This document shows positions 24,796 to 33,088 of a stretch of DNA of 64,000 bases, piece after piece (the stretch's first letter is position 1; each line of letters starts with the position of its first letter). A model generated the notes under the pieces. The model ran no database searches. It worked only from the letters and a program-made list of their open reading frames with translations, and was not told where the DNA came from. The DNA lies in NCBI GenBank assembly GCA_963714035.1, contig OY970224.1, positions 1,860,001 through 1,924,000 of the forward strand, written 5' to 3'. A program made the position numbers and the translations under genes. The DNA is from DATFVB01 sp963714035. Lineage in GTDB: Bacteria > Acidobacteriota > Thermoanaerobaculia > UBA5066 > DATFVB01.

Positions 24796-25931
24796 GACAT
24801 CTCCTCCATCGTCTCGATCTGGTCCGCGTCCATGGAAGCCCGGTCGAGCCCGTCGGCCTTCCGTCCCGCGCGCATCACGCGCCCGGGGCTCTCGCGGTAC
24901 GTCCCGATCAGCCTCGAGAACTCGACCGCGCGCGCGACGAGCGCCTGAGCGCCCTCCCGCAGCGCCTCGCTCTTCTTGACGTAGGCGATGTTGTTCTCCA
25001 TGTCCTCGGCCGACCAGCCCCGCGAATGCGCGATGTACGGGAACTGCGGGAAGAGACAGCCGATCTCCGCGAAGAACCCGAGCATCTGCCCGGCGACCGC
25101 CTGGATGTTGTCCTGTCCGCCCGTGATGACGAACGACGCGACCTTGTTGCGGATCATCACCCGGTCGCGCAGCGTGATCTGGTTCTGGACGCAGTTCATC
25201 CGTTCGACCATCTTGAAGTAGAGGGCGCTCGGCGCGCCCCAGCGGATCGGCGTCGCCACGAGGATGACGTCGGCCCAGAACACGATGCCTTCGTAAACTT
25301 CGTCCATCCGGTCGTCGGGATCCATCTGGGTGATCGAGCAGGGCCAGGTGCAGGCGTGCGCGCTCTTGGAGTAATAGCCTTCGCAGTTGCGGAACGGGAG
25401 CTCGGCGAGCGCGATCCGTCGCGTCTCGGCGCCGAGCGCGGCGCGAGCGTGCTCCAGCGCGGTTTCGAGAAGAGCGTCCGACGTCGAATACCGGGGATTC
25501 TTCGGATCCATGCCGGTCGTCGAGATGCCGAGGACGCGCGTGGGCCCTTCCACCCTCACGATCGGGCGCTCGAGCGGATGGGGCGGGTGCGCGACCTTGT
25601 GGCGCTTCGTGGCGGCGTTCAGATTCACGCAGACCCGTCCGTTCTCGACCTTGACGTCGTACCGCGGCACGGCGTCCGCCTCGTACCCCGGCTCCCCTTC
25701 GCCGGTCCGGAAATGGAACTTGTAGTTGTGCCAGGGGCAGACGACATAGTCGCCGTCCAGCCGCCCTTCGCCGAGCGGCCCGGCGGCGTGATTGCAGACT
25801 GCCGAGATCGCGCTGAACTCGCCGTCGCGATACGCGAGCGCGATCGCGGTTCGCCCGACTTTTCGCTGCGACAGCGGGGTCTTCCGCAGCTCCTCGGCGG
25901 GACCGAGGTCGGCCCACATCTCCTCTGCCAT
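24792..25931 (-). CDS. Rieske ferredoxin - flavodoxin/NAD(P)H:FMN reductase fusion
   Basis: 379 residues in two parts. Residues about 1-110 form a Rieske [2Fe-2S] domain with CNHAAGPL and CPWHNYKFH ligands (Cys-x-His ... Cys-x2-His). Residues about 125-379 form an NADPH-dependent FMN reductase/flavodoxin domain: VLGISTTGMDPKNPRYSTSDALLETAL, DVILVATPIRWGAPSALYFKMVERMN and FVITGGQDNIQAVAGQM. One polypeptide can thus relay electrons from flavin to iron-sulfur cluster or back. Several extra Cys (NCEGYYSKSAHACTWPC) sit in the flavin domain. Likely a reductase component for an unidentified oxygenase or reductive enzyme. No signal peptide. Confidence 0.88.
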   Translation of the reverse strand: MAEEMWADLGPAEELRKTPLSQRKVGRTAIALAYRDGEFSAISAVCNHAAGPLGEGRLDGDYVVCPWHNYKFHFRTGEGEPGYEADAVPRYDVKVENGRVCVNLNAATKRHKVAHPPHPLERPIVRVEGPTRVLGISTTGMDPKNPRYSTSDALLETALEHARAALGAETRRIALAELPFRNCEGYYSKSAHACTWPCSITQMDPDDRMDEVYEGIVFWADVILVATPIRWGAPSALYFKMVERMNCVQNQITLRDRVMIRNKVASFVITGGQDNIQAVAGQMLGFFAEIGCLFPQFPYIAHSRGWSAEDMENNIAYVKKSEALREGAQALVARAVEFSRLIGTYRESPGRVMRAGRKADGLDRASMDADQIETMEEMS

Positions 25932-26080
25932 CGCCCCTCCTTTTTTCGAAAGTCTCCCGGCGATCTTACTGCGGGGCGGCGCCCGGTCTCGCGCGGACGG
26001 CGCGATGCGTTTTGATCCATTCTCCCCGGCCGCCCCGCGGTAGGATCATCAATCGTCGGAGCACCGACGATGGAGACGGC

Positions 26081-26572
26081 ATGAAGAAATCCGACCCTCG
26101 CTCGAAGGTCACCGGAAGCGCGGCCCCTCTCGGGCCGGCCGTCGACTTTCTACGGCTGCTCTGGGCGGTCGACCACGGGCTGCAGTCGGCCTCCAAACGG
26201 ATGGCGGGTTCTCTGGGCGTGACCGGCCCCCAGCGGCTGGTGATCCGGATCGTCGGCCGGATTCCCGGGATCTCCCCCGGCGACCTCGCGGAAATCCTCC
26301 ACGTGCACCCGAGCACGCTCACCGGCGTCCTCACGCGGCTCGTCGACCACGGCCTTCTCGCCCGCCGCGGCGATCCTCTCGATCGCCGGCGCATGATCCT
26401 GACCCTCACCGAGAAGGGCCGGGCGATCAATCGTTCGACCGCGGGAACGGTCGAGGCCGGAGTGCGGCGGACGCTTTCCGCGATGCCGGACGCCGACCTC
26501 GCGGCCGCGGAACGCGTCCTCCGCCGCCTCGCCGCGGACCTGACGGAACAGTCCCTCTCCTGGACGAAATGA
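26081..26572 (+). CDS. MarR-family transcriptional regulator
   Basis: 163 residues from ATG 26081, just after GGAGA. The winged helix-turn-helix is clear: GVTGPQRLVIRIVGRIPGIS, PGDLAEILHVHPSTLTGVLTRLVDHGLLAR and the wing RRGDPLDRRRMILTLTEKGR. Dimerisation helices flank it. Its stop overlaps the chloride-channel start as ATGA, so it probably autoregulates a two-gene operon with the channel. The inducer is unknown; MarR proteins usually sense phenolics, acids or oxidants. Confidence 0.92.
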   Translation: MKKSDPRSKVTGSAAPLGPAVDFLRLLWAVDHGLQSASKRMAGSLGVTGPQRLVIRIVGRIPGISPGDLAEILHVHPSTLTGVLTRLVDHGLLARRGDPLDRRRMILTLTEKGRAINRSTAGTVEAGVRRTLSAMPDADLAAAERVLRRLAADLTEQSLSWTK

Positions 26573-28317
26573 GACCCGCGCTCCTCGAGCGCCTCCGGGC
26601 CGGAAGCCGGCGTTTCCTCCTCGCGACCCAGGTCGCGATCGGCGCCCTCTGCGGCCTGGCGGCCTTCGTGTTCCACTCCCTCGTCGGCGCGATGCAATCG
26701 CTCCTGATCGGGCCCGCGCTCGCGCGCTCGGGCCCCGCGCGCGTCGTCCTCGTCGTGGCCACACCCGCCGCCGCGGCTCTCGTCATCGCGATCCTCATCC
26801 GGCGGTGGGCGCCGGGCGCGGGCGGCGCGAACCTCGCGCGGGTCCGCCGCGCCTATGGCCAGGATCCGGAGCTCCTCGATTTCCGAAGCGTCACCGCGAC
26901 GTTCCTCCTCACGCCCGTGTCCCTCGGTTCGGGCGCGCCCCTCGGCCCGGAGGGGCCGATCGTCGTCGTCGCGAGCGGCGTTTCGGCGGGGATGGCGAGG
27001 TTGTTGCGGCTGCCGCGAAAGGTCGTGCGCGGCATGATTCCCGCCGGCACGGCGGCCGGAATCGCGGCGATCTTCAACGCTCCGATCACCGGAGTCGTCT
27101 TCGCGCTCGAGGAGGTGCTGGGCACGGCCGAGAAGGGCGTGCTCGGAGGCGCGATCGTCGCGGCGGTCGCCGCCGCGGTCGTGGAGGCGCTGCTCCTCGG
27201 AGGGCGGCCGGTCCTCGCGGCAAAGCCCGCCGACTGGCACGGCGTCCGGGCCCTCATCGGATTCGCGGTTCTCGGCGTGCTCGCCGGCGCGGCCTCCGGC
27301 CTCGCCATGCGCGCGATCGACGGGCTCAGGCGGCGGATGCGGGCCTGGCTCCCGAGCGGCCCGCTGCGGGCCTGCGCGGGCGGCGCGATGATCGGCCTGC
27401 TCGGCCTCGCGTCGCCGCGGATCCTCGGGGTCGGCTACGAGACGGTCTCCTTCTGGCTGCGGGGCGGAGGCGCCGCGGGACCGGCCGTTCTGGCGTTCGG
27501 CGCGAAGACCGCGGGCTTCGTCCTCGCGCTCTCCTGCGGCGTCATCGGCGGCACGTTCGCGCCTTCCCTCTTCATGGGCGCCGCTCTCGGCGCCGCTCTC
27601 AGCCACGCCCTGCTGCGCGTCTTCCCGGGAGCCGGCATCGATCCCGGCGCGTACGCGCTCGCCGGCATGGGCGCGTTCTTCGCGGGCGTGCTCCGCTGCC
27701 CGATCGCCGCAGTCCTGATCGTGATCGAGGTGACGGGAGACTACGGCCTCGTGCTCCCGCTGATGCTCTCGGTCGCGCTCGCGATGACCGTGTCTCGTCT
27801 CGTCTCGCCGCACAACATGGTCGAGCAGCAGATGCGCGAAGAAGGCTTCGTCGAGTCCGAGAGCGCGCCCGATCCCCTTTCGAACGCTCTCGTCTCGGAC
27901 GTGATGTCGCGGGCGCCGATCGCGGTCCTCGCCTCGGCCGACGTCCTCTCCGCGGCGCGGACGGTCGCCGGAACGCGGCATCATTTCTATCCGGTCGTCG
28001 ACGGGGACGGCCGGCTCGCGGGCCTCCTCCCGTCGGACGCGATCGACGGGGCGGTCCGCGAAGGAAACACGGACGCACTCGTCTCGGCGCTGCAGATGCC
28101 GGCTCCCGTGATCGGGCGGGAGGACGAACCGATGCGCCGGCTCGTCGCCCGCATGGCGGCCGCGGGGGCAACCCGCTGTCCGGTCGTGGCGGCAGACGGA
28201 TCCGGTCTCCTCGCCGGTTTCGTCAGCCCCGCGGACCTCCTCGGCGCGAGGATCCGGAGCGCCCGCGCCGCGGACGCGGACGAAGCGAATGCTTTCGGTC
28301 CTCCGGAAACCCGCTGA
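26569..28317 (+). CDS. ClC-family chloride channel/antiporter with CBS domains
   Basis: 582 residues. The ATG overlaps the MarR stop (ATGA). A roughly 430-residue ClC core includes GSGAPLGPEGPIV (the GxGxPxGxEGP selectivity signature), FNAPITGVVFALEEVLG and GVIGGTFAPSLFMGAALGA (GxFxP). Two cytoplasmic CBS repeats follow: VMSRAPIAVLASADVLSAARTV and MPAPVIGREDEPMRRLVARM. The pore-glutamate segment GPEGP is retained, so H+/Cl- exchange is possible. Likely involved in acid or ion homeostasis under MarR control. Confidence 0.94.
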   Translation: MRPALLERLRAGSRRFLLATQVAIGALCGLAAFVFHSLVGAMQSLLIGPALARSGPARVVLVVATPAAAALVIAILIRRWAPGAGGANLARVRRAYGQDPELLDFRSVTATFLLTPVSLGSGAPLGPEGPIVVVASGVSAGMARLLRLPRKVVRGMIPAGTAAGIAAIFNAPITGVVFALEEVLGTAEKGVLGGAIVAAVAAAVVEALLLGGRPVLAAKPADWHGVRALIGFAVLGVLAGAASGLAMRAIDGLRRRMRAWLPSGPLRACAGGAMIGLLGLASPRILGVGYETVSFWLRGGGAAGPAVLAFGAKTAGFVLALSCGVIGGTFAPSLFMGAALGAALSHALLRVFPGAGIDPGAYALAGMGAFFAGVLRCPIAAVLIVIEVTGDYGLVLPLMLSVALAMTVSRLVSPHNMVEQQMREEGFVESESAPDPLSNALVSDVMSRAPIAVLASADVLSAARTVAGTRHHFYPVVDGDGRLAGLLPSDAIDGAVREGNTDALVSALQMPAPVIGREDEPMRRLVARMAAAGATRCPVVAADGSGLLAGFVSPADLLGARIRSARAADADEANAFGPPETR

Positions 28318-28413
28318 CCATGCGCGGACCGCGGCGAGGCACGCCGTGAAAACCGCTTTCGACTCGGGACTGAAGAACTCGCAACTCGTCACTGCGCCCC
28401 GGGCGCCCGGCCG

Positions 28414-29859
28414 TCACAGTTTGATGCAGACGTTCTTGGCCTCGGTGAAGAAGTCGAGCGAATCGAACCCGCCTTCGCGCCCGACGCCGCTTTCCTTCAT
28501 CCCGCCGAACGGGACACGAAGGTCGCGGAGCAGCCAGGTGTTCACCCACACCGTGCCGCAGTCGATTGCGGCGGCAACCCGATGCGCCTTCGCGAGGTCG
28601 CGCGTCCAGACGCTCGCCGAAAGCCCGTAGCGCGAGCCGTTGGCGTACGCGACCGCCTCGTCGGCCGAGTCGAACGGCGTCACGGTGACGACGGGACCGA
28701 AGATCTCTTCCTGCATCACGCGTCCGGAGCACTCGAGCCCGACGAGCACGGCGGGCTCGAGGAACGCGCCGCCCGCGAGACGCCCGGGAAGATCCGGCGG
28801 ACGCCTCCCGCCGCAGAGGATCTCTCCCCCCTCCTCCTTCGCGAGGTCGAGGTATCCGGCGACCTTTCGCAGGTGCGCTTCGCTGATCAGCGCGCCGACT
28901 TCCGTCTCGGGATCGCGCGGATCTCCGACCCGGAGCTTCTTCGCCTTCTCGACGAATCGATCGAGGAACTCGTCGTAGATCGTTCGTTCCACGAAGATCC
29001 GCGATCCGCAGAGGCAGATCTCTCCCTGGTTGGCGAAGCTCGAGGAGATCGACGTGGCGACGGCGGCCTCGAGGTCCGCGTCGGCGAAGACGATGTTCGG
29101 ATTCTTCCCCCCGAGCTCGAGCGAGACCTTCTTGAAGAGGGGCCCGGCGGCGGCCATCACGTCCGCGCCGGTCTTCGTCCCGCCGGTGAACGAGATCAGC
29201 GGGACGCCCGGGTGCGACGTGAGCGCCCGGCCGGCCGCGGACCCGCGGCCGTGCACGATGTTGACGACGCCGGGCGGGATCTCCGCTTCCCGGACGAGCT
29301 CCGCCAGGCGGTCCGCCGTCAGCGGGGTCAGCTCCGAGGGTTTGGCGACACAGCAGTTCCCCGCGGCCACGGCGGGGGCGATCTTCCAGGTCAGCAGGTA
29401 GAGCGGGAGGTTCCAGGGCGAGATCAACCCCGCGACGCCGACCGGCTGTCGAAGCGTGTAGTTCAACGCTCCGTCGTCCATCGGATGGCACTTCGTCTCG
29501 GCGTGCAGGATGGCCGTCGCGAAGAACCGGAAATTCCGGATCGCCCGCGGGATGTCGAGCCGGCGCGCGAGAGCGACGGGTTTTCCGCTGTCCTGCGATT
29601 CGAGGAGCGCCAGCTCGTCGAAGTTCTCCTCGACGAGGTCCGCGAGCCGCATCAGGAGTCTCGACCGCTCCTCCGCCGCCGTCTTCCGCCAGGCGGGGAA
29701 CGCCCGCGACGCCGCGTCGACCGCGGCATCGACGTCGCTCGCGTCGCTGTCGGCGATCCGGGCGATCTCCTCTCCCGTCGACGGGTCGACGTCCGGCAGG
29801 TAGCCGCCGGCGGACGGAGGACGGAGCTCTCCGCCGATGAAATTCAAAACCCGTTTCAC
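28414..29859 (-). CDS. 2-aminomuconate 6-semialdehyde dehydrogenase (ALDH family)
   Basis: 481 residues. Full ALDH fold with Asn150 in SPWNLPLYLLTWKI, Glu248 in LELGGKNPN and catalytic Cys282 in NQGEICLCGSRIFVE. The NQGEICLC and WNLPLYLLTWKIAPA segments are those of the aminomuconate/hydroxymuconate-semialdehyde subfamily. It oxidises 2-aminomuconate semialdehyde with NAD+ in 3-hydroxyanthranilate catabolism. It is transcribed divergently from kynA with only about 60 bases between, so a shared control region is likely. Cytoplasmic. Confidence 0.92.
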   Translation of the reverse strand: MKRVLNFIGGELRPPSAGGYLPDVDPSTGEEIARIADSDASDVDAAVDAASRAFPAWRKTAAEERSRLLMRLADLVEENFDELALLESQDSGKPVALARRLDIPRAIRNFRFFATAILHAETKCHPMDDGALNYTLRQPVGVAGLISPWNLPLYLLTWKIAPAVAAGNCCVAKPSELTPLTADRLAELVREAEIPPGVVNIVHGRGSAAGRALTSHPGVPLISFTGGTKTGADVMAAAGPLFKKVSLELGGKNPNIVFADADLEAAVATSISSSFANQGEICLCGSRIFVERTIYDEFLDRFVEKAKKLRVGDPRDPETEVGALISEAHLRKVAGYLDLAKEEGGEILCGGRRPPDLPGRLAGGAFLEPAVLVGLECSGRVMQEEIFGPVVTVTPFDSADEAVAYANGSRYGLSASVWTRDLAKAHRVAAAIDCGTVWVNTWLLRDLRVPFGGMKESGVGREGGFDSLDFFTEAKNVCIKL

Positions 29860-29919
29860 GCGCCGATTCTATCCGGCGGCGTTGATATGGCGGGAACGTC
29901 CGTGGTACGAAGGGCGCCG

Positions 29920-31029
29920 ATGCCCGACCGGCGCGCGCCTCTCTACTACGCGGATTACATCCAGCTCGACCGGCTGCTCGACTGCCAGCGGCTCGAAAGC
30001 GGACGGCACGGACGTCCCGCCCACGACGAGATGCTGTTCGTGATCGTCCACCAGACGTACGAGCTCTGGTTCAAGCAGGTCCTCTGGGAGCTCGACGCCG
30101 TCCTCGCGAGCTTCCGCCCGGCCGCCGTTCCGGAGGAGGACGTGGGACGCGCGGTGTCGCATTTCGGACGGATCGTCGAGATCCAGCGGGTGCTCATCCA
30201 GCAGATCGACGTCCTCGAGACGATGACGCCGCTCGATTTCCTCGAGTTCCGGGACGCCCTGATCCCCGCGTCGGGGGTGCAGAGCATCCAGTTCCGCTTC
30301 CTCGAGAACAAGCTCGGCGTTCGGCGCGAAGACCGGCTCCAGCTCCACGACGCGCCGTACACGTCGCGATTCCGCAAGGCGGATCGCGAGAAGCTCGAAG
30401 CGTCGGAGAAGGAGCCGTCCCTCTTCGATCTGCTCGAGCGCTGGCTCGAGCGCACTCCGTTCCTGAGCTTCGGCACGTTCGACTTCTGGCGCGAATACCG
30501 CCGGGCGGTCGACCGGATGCTCGCCGCGGACCGCCGGACGATCCGGAGCAACCCGACGCTCACCGACGCCGAGAAATCGACCCAGATCGCGGGAGTCGAC
30601 GCGAACGGCCGGCGGTTCGAGGAGGTCTTCGGGAAGGGAGCCGAGGCGCCTTCCTCACCGGGCCGCCATTTCTCGCGGCGGGCGCTCCAGGCGGCGCTCC
30701 TGATCAACCTCTACCGCGACGAGCCGATCCTCCATCTCCCGTTCCGCCTCCTCTCGCTCGTCACGGACGTGGAGCGGAACTTCACGACGTGGCGCCGCCG
30801 GCACGCCCAGATGGTGCTCCGGATGATCGGCGGCCGGATCGGCACCGGTGGCAGCTCCGGCAGCGAATACCTCGAAAAAGCGGCCGCGCGCCATCGCGTG
30901 TTCGGCGATCTCACCGAGCTGTCCTCGTTCTTCATCCCCCGGTCGGCGCTCCCGAAGCTGCCGCCGAAGGTCAAGGGGACGATGGGGTTCAGCTTCGGCC
31001 GCGGGCGGGCGCCTCGGCGACGATCTTGA
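29920..31029 (+). CDS. kynA: Tryptophan 2,3-dioxygenase
   Basis: 369 residues from ATG 29920, which has GAAGGG at good spacing; ATG 29887 would add eleven residues. Substrate-site residues lie in FVIVHQTYELWFKQ (His44), and the proximal haem ligand is His295 in WRRRHAQMVLRMIGGRIGTGGSSGSEYL. It is longer than the common bacterial form of about 280-300 residues, with extra sequence in the middle. It opens the indole ring of L-tryptophan to N-formylkynurenine, the entry step of the cluster. Its 3' end overlaps the convergent RidA gene by 41 bases. Confidence 0.95.
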   Translation: MPDRRAPLYYADYIQLDRLLDCQRLESGRHGRPAHDEMLFVIVHQTYELWFKQVLWELDAVLASFRPAAVPEEDVGRAVSHFGRIVEIQRVLIQQIDVLETMTPLDFLEFRDALIPASGVQSIQFRFLENKLGVRREDRLQLHDAPYTSRFRKADREKLEASEKEPSLFDLLERWLERTPFLSFGTFDFWREYRRAVDRMLAADRRTIRSNPTLTDAEKSTQIAGVDANGRRFEEVFGKGAEAPSSPGRHFSRRALQAALLINLYRDEPILHLPFRLLSLVTDVERNFTTWRRRHAQMVLRMIGGRIGTGGSSGSEYLEKAAARHRVFGDLTELSSFFIPRSALPKLPPKVKGTMGFSFGRGRAPRRRS

Positions 31030-31513
31030 GCTCGATCGAGATCGGCGTCGGGAGCGCGACGACCCCCACGGTCGTCCGGGTCGGCTGGATCGCGCCGAAG
31101 TAGTCGCCGTACACGCGGTTGAACCCCGCGAAGTCCCGCGCCATGTCCGTGAGGAACACGGTCACGTCGACGACGCGCTCGAGCGAGCTGCCCGCGTCCT
31201 CGAGGATCGCCTTCGCGTTCTCGATGCACGACCGGGTCTGCGCCTCGATCCCCTCCGCGACGGCGTCGGTCTCGCGGTGCCGCGGACCGATGCCCGAAAG
31301 AAAGAGCAGACTGCCGAACCGCCGCGCGTGCGGATAGGGGCCGACCGGACGGGGAGCTCGGTGCGATATGACGGCCGCGCTCCCGGGCGCCTCGACGGCG
31401 TCGTCCCTGGACGCCTCGACGGCGTCGTCGTCCCTGGACGCCTCGACGGCGTCGTCGTCCTTGGACGCCTCGACGGCGTCGTCGGAAGAAGGACGGTCGT
31501 CGGTCGGGGTCAT
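30989..31513 (-). CDS. RidA/YjgF family protein, candidate 2-aminomuconate deaminase
   Basis: 174 residues. The RidA trimer fold is clear from residue 50: SHRAPRPVGPYPHARRFGSLLFLSGIGP, CIENAKAILEDAGSSLERVVDVTVFLTDM, VGVVALPTPISIELKIVA. GIGPR and the ALP loop mark the usual ligand pocket. The N-terminal 45 residues are extra and made of acidic tandem repeats (DDDAVEAS(R/K)), encoded by 27-base repeats. Known aminomuconate deaminases belong to this family, and the gene sits inside the 3-hydroxyanthranilate cluster, so that role is likely. Generic imine deaminase is the alternative. Confidence 0.85.
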   Translation of the reverse strand: MTPTDDRPSSDDAVEASKDDDAVEASRDDDAVEASRDDAVEAPGSAAVISHRAPRPVGPYPHARRFGSLLFLSGIGPRHRETDAVAEGIEAQTRSCIENAKAILEDAGSSLERVVDVTVFLTDMARDFAGFNRVYGDYFGAIQPTRTTVGVVALPTPISIELKIVAEAPARGRS

Positions 31514-31520
31514 GCGTTCC

Positions 31521-31526
31521 TATAAT
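31521..31526 (+). promoter_or_regulatory. -10 box (TATAAT) before the dioxygenase operon
   Basis: TATAAT 25 bases before the ATG of the 3-hydroxyanthranilate dioxygenase gene, within the 38-base gap to the divergent ridA-like gene. A GGAGGGG ribosome-binding site lies between. No clear -35. Confidence 0.55.
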
Positions 31527-31551
31527 ATCGACCCGGCGGACCGGAGGGGCG

Positions 31552-32067
31552 ATGCGGCGTCAGGCGATCAATTTCGCGCGATGGATCGAGGAGCATCGGA
31601 AGGATCTCGAGCCGCCGGTCTGCAACAAGAAGGTCTTCGACGAGGACGAGTTCATCGTCATGGTCGTCGGAGGCCCGAACAGCCGCAAGGACTACCACAT
31701 CGACGAGGGGCCCGAGCTCTTCTACCAGCTCGAGGGAGAGATGGTGCTGAAGACGATTCAGGACGGACTGGTCGTCGACATTCCCATCCGCGCCGGCGAG
31801 ATGTACCTGCACCCGCCCCGCGTTCCGCATTCGCCGCAGCGCGCGGCGGGCTCGGTCGGGCTCGTCGTCGAGCGCAAACGGCTCCCGCACGAGAGGGACG
31901 GCCTCCAGTGGTACTGCGACCGCTGCACGAACCTTCTCTACGAGGAGTACTTCCCCCTTCACGACGTCGAGCACGACTTTCCGCCGATCTTCGACCGGTT
32001 CTTCGCGAGCGAAGAGCATCGGACCTGCCGGAAGTGCGGCGCCGTCATGGCCGCTCCGGACCGATGA
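31552..32067 (+). CDS. nbaC: 3-hydroxyanthranilate 3,4-dioxygenase
   Basis: 171 residues, first gene of a plus-strand operon of four. The cupin iron site is His49 (DYHIDEGPE), Glu55 and His93 (VPHSPQR). The C-terminal rubredoxin-like second metal site of bacterial enzymes is present as Cys122/Cys125 (YCDRC) and Cys159/Cys162 (CRKC). It opens the ring of 3-hydroxyanthranilate to 2-amino-3-carboxymuconate semialdehyde. GGAGGGG before the ATG supports the start. Confidence 0.96.
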   Translation: MRRQAINFARWIEEHRKDLEPPVCNKKVFDEDEFIVMVVGGPNSRKDYHIDEGPELFYQLEGEMVLKTIQDGLVVDIPIRAGEMYLHPPRVPHSPQRAAGSVGLVVERKRLPHERDGLQWYCDRCTNLLYEEYFPLHDVEHDFPPIFDRFFASEEHRTCRKCGAVMAAPDR

Positions 32068-32086
32068 TTCGCGTCGCGGGGCGCCA

Positions 32087-33088
32087 TTGCTGAAGATCGA
32101 CGTCCACACCCACATCCTTCCCGAGGCGCTGCCGGACCCGGGACCGGGCTTCGTCGCCATCGAGCGCGACGGCCCCGACCGGGCGCGGATGACGATCGAC
32201 GGGAAGCTCTTCCGCGTGATCGAGAAGAACTGCTGGGATCCCGCCACACGGATCGCCGAGTGCGATCGCGACGGAGTGGGCGTCCAGGTCCTGTCGACCG
32301 TGCCGGTGATGTTCAGCTACCGGGCGGAGCCGCGGCGCGCGCTCGCGCTCGCCCGGACGCTCAACGATCACCTCGCGGGCGTGCAGGCGGCGCATCCGGA
32401 GCGATTCGCGGCCCTCGGCACGATTCCGATGCAGGACACCCGCCTCGCCATCGCGGAAATGGAGCGGTGCATGCGCGAGCTGGATCTCGCGGGCGTCGAG
32501 ATCGGAACGAACGTCGACGGCCGGAACCTCGACGACGCGGATCTGTTCCCGGTGTTCGAGGCCGCTCAGGACCTCGGAGCCGCGGTGTTCGTCCACCCGT
32601 GGGACGTCGTGGGGCGCGAGCGGATGCCCCGCTACTGGCTCCCGTGGCTGGTCGGAATGCCCGCCGAGACTTCGCTCGCGATCTGCTCCCTGATCTTCGG
32701 CGGAGTGCTCGAGCGGCTTCCGCGGCTCCGCGTCGCCTTCGCGCACGGCGGCGGAGCGTTCCCGGGGACGTTCGGCCGGATCGCCCACGGCTTCGACGTC
32801 CGGCCGGATCTGTGCGCCGTCGACAACGCCGTTCCTCCACGGGAGTACCTCGGCCGGATCACCGTCGACTCTCTCGTTCACGACCCCGCGATGCTGCGCT
32901 ATCTCGTGGAGCTGTTCGGCGCGGAGCGCGTCGCGCTCGGAAGCGATTACCCCTTTCCGCTCGGAGAAGCGCATCCGGGCGAGCTGATCGACTCGTGCGG
33001 GTTTCCCGACGCGACCCGGGCCACCCTGCTTCACGGCGCCGCGCTGGCGTGGCTCGGCCTCCCGCGCGCGCGTTTCGGCCTCTCGTGA
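32087..33088 (+). CDS. nbaD: 2-amino-3-carboxymuconate-6-semialdehyde decarboxylase
   Basis: 333 residues; TTG 32087 is the only usual start codon in frame between the upstream stop and the conserved N-terminus. Zinc ligands are visible: VHTHILPE (His7, His9), a barrel His in VFVHPWDVVG, and Asp in LGSDYPFPLGE. PGPGFVAIE, NDHLAGVQAAHPERFAALGTIP and AHGGGAFPGTFGRIAHGF are strong ACMSD segments. It decarboxylates the dioxygenase product, diverting it from spontaneous closure to quinolinate. Its stop overlaps the kynureninase start as GTGA. Confidence 0.95.
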   Translation: MLKIDVHTHILPEALPDPGPGFVAIERDGPDRARMTIDGKLFRVIEKNCWDPATRIAECDRDGVGVQVLSTVPVMFSYRAEPRRALALARTLNDHLAGVQAAHPERFAALGTIPMQDTRLAIAEMERCMRELDLAGVEIGTNVDGRNLDDADLFPVFEAAQDLGAAVFVHPWDVVGRERMPRYWLPWLVGMPAETSLAICSLIFGGVLERLPRLRVAFAHGGGAFPGTFGRIAHGFDVRPDLCAVDNAVPPREYLGRITVDSLVHDPAMLRYLVELFGAERVALGSDYPFPLGEAHPGELIDSCGFPDATRATLLHGAALAWLGLPRARFGLS

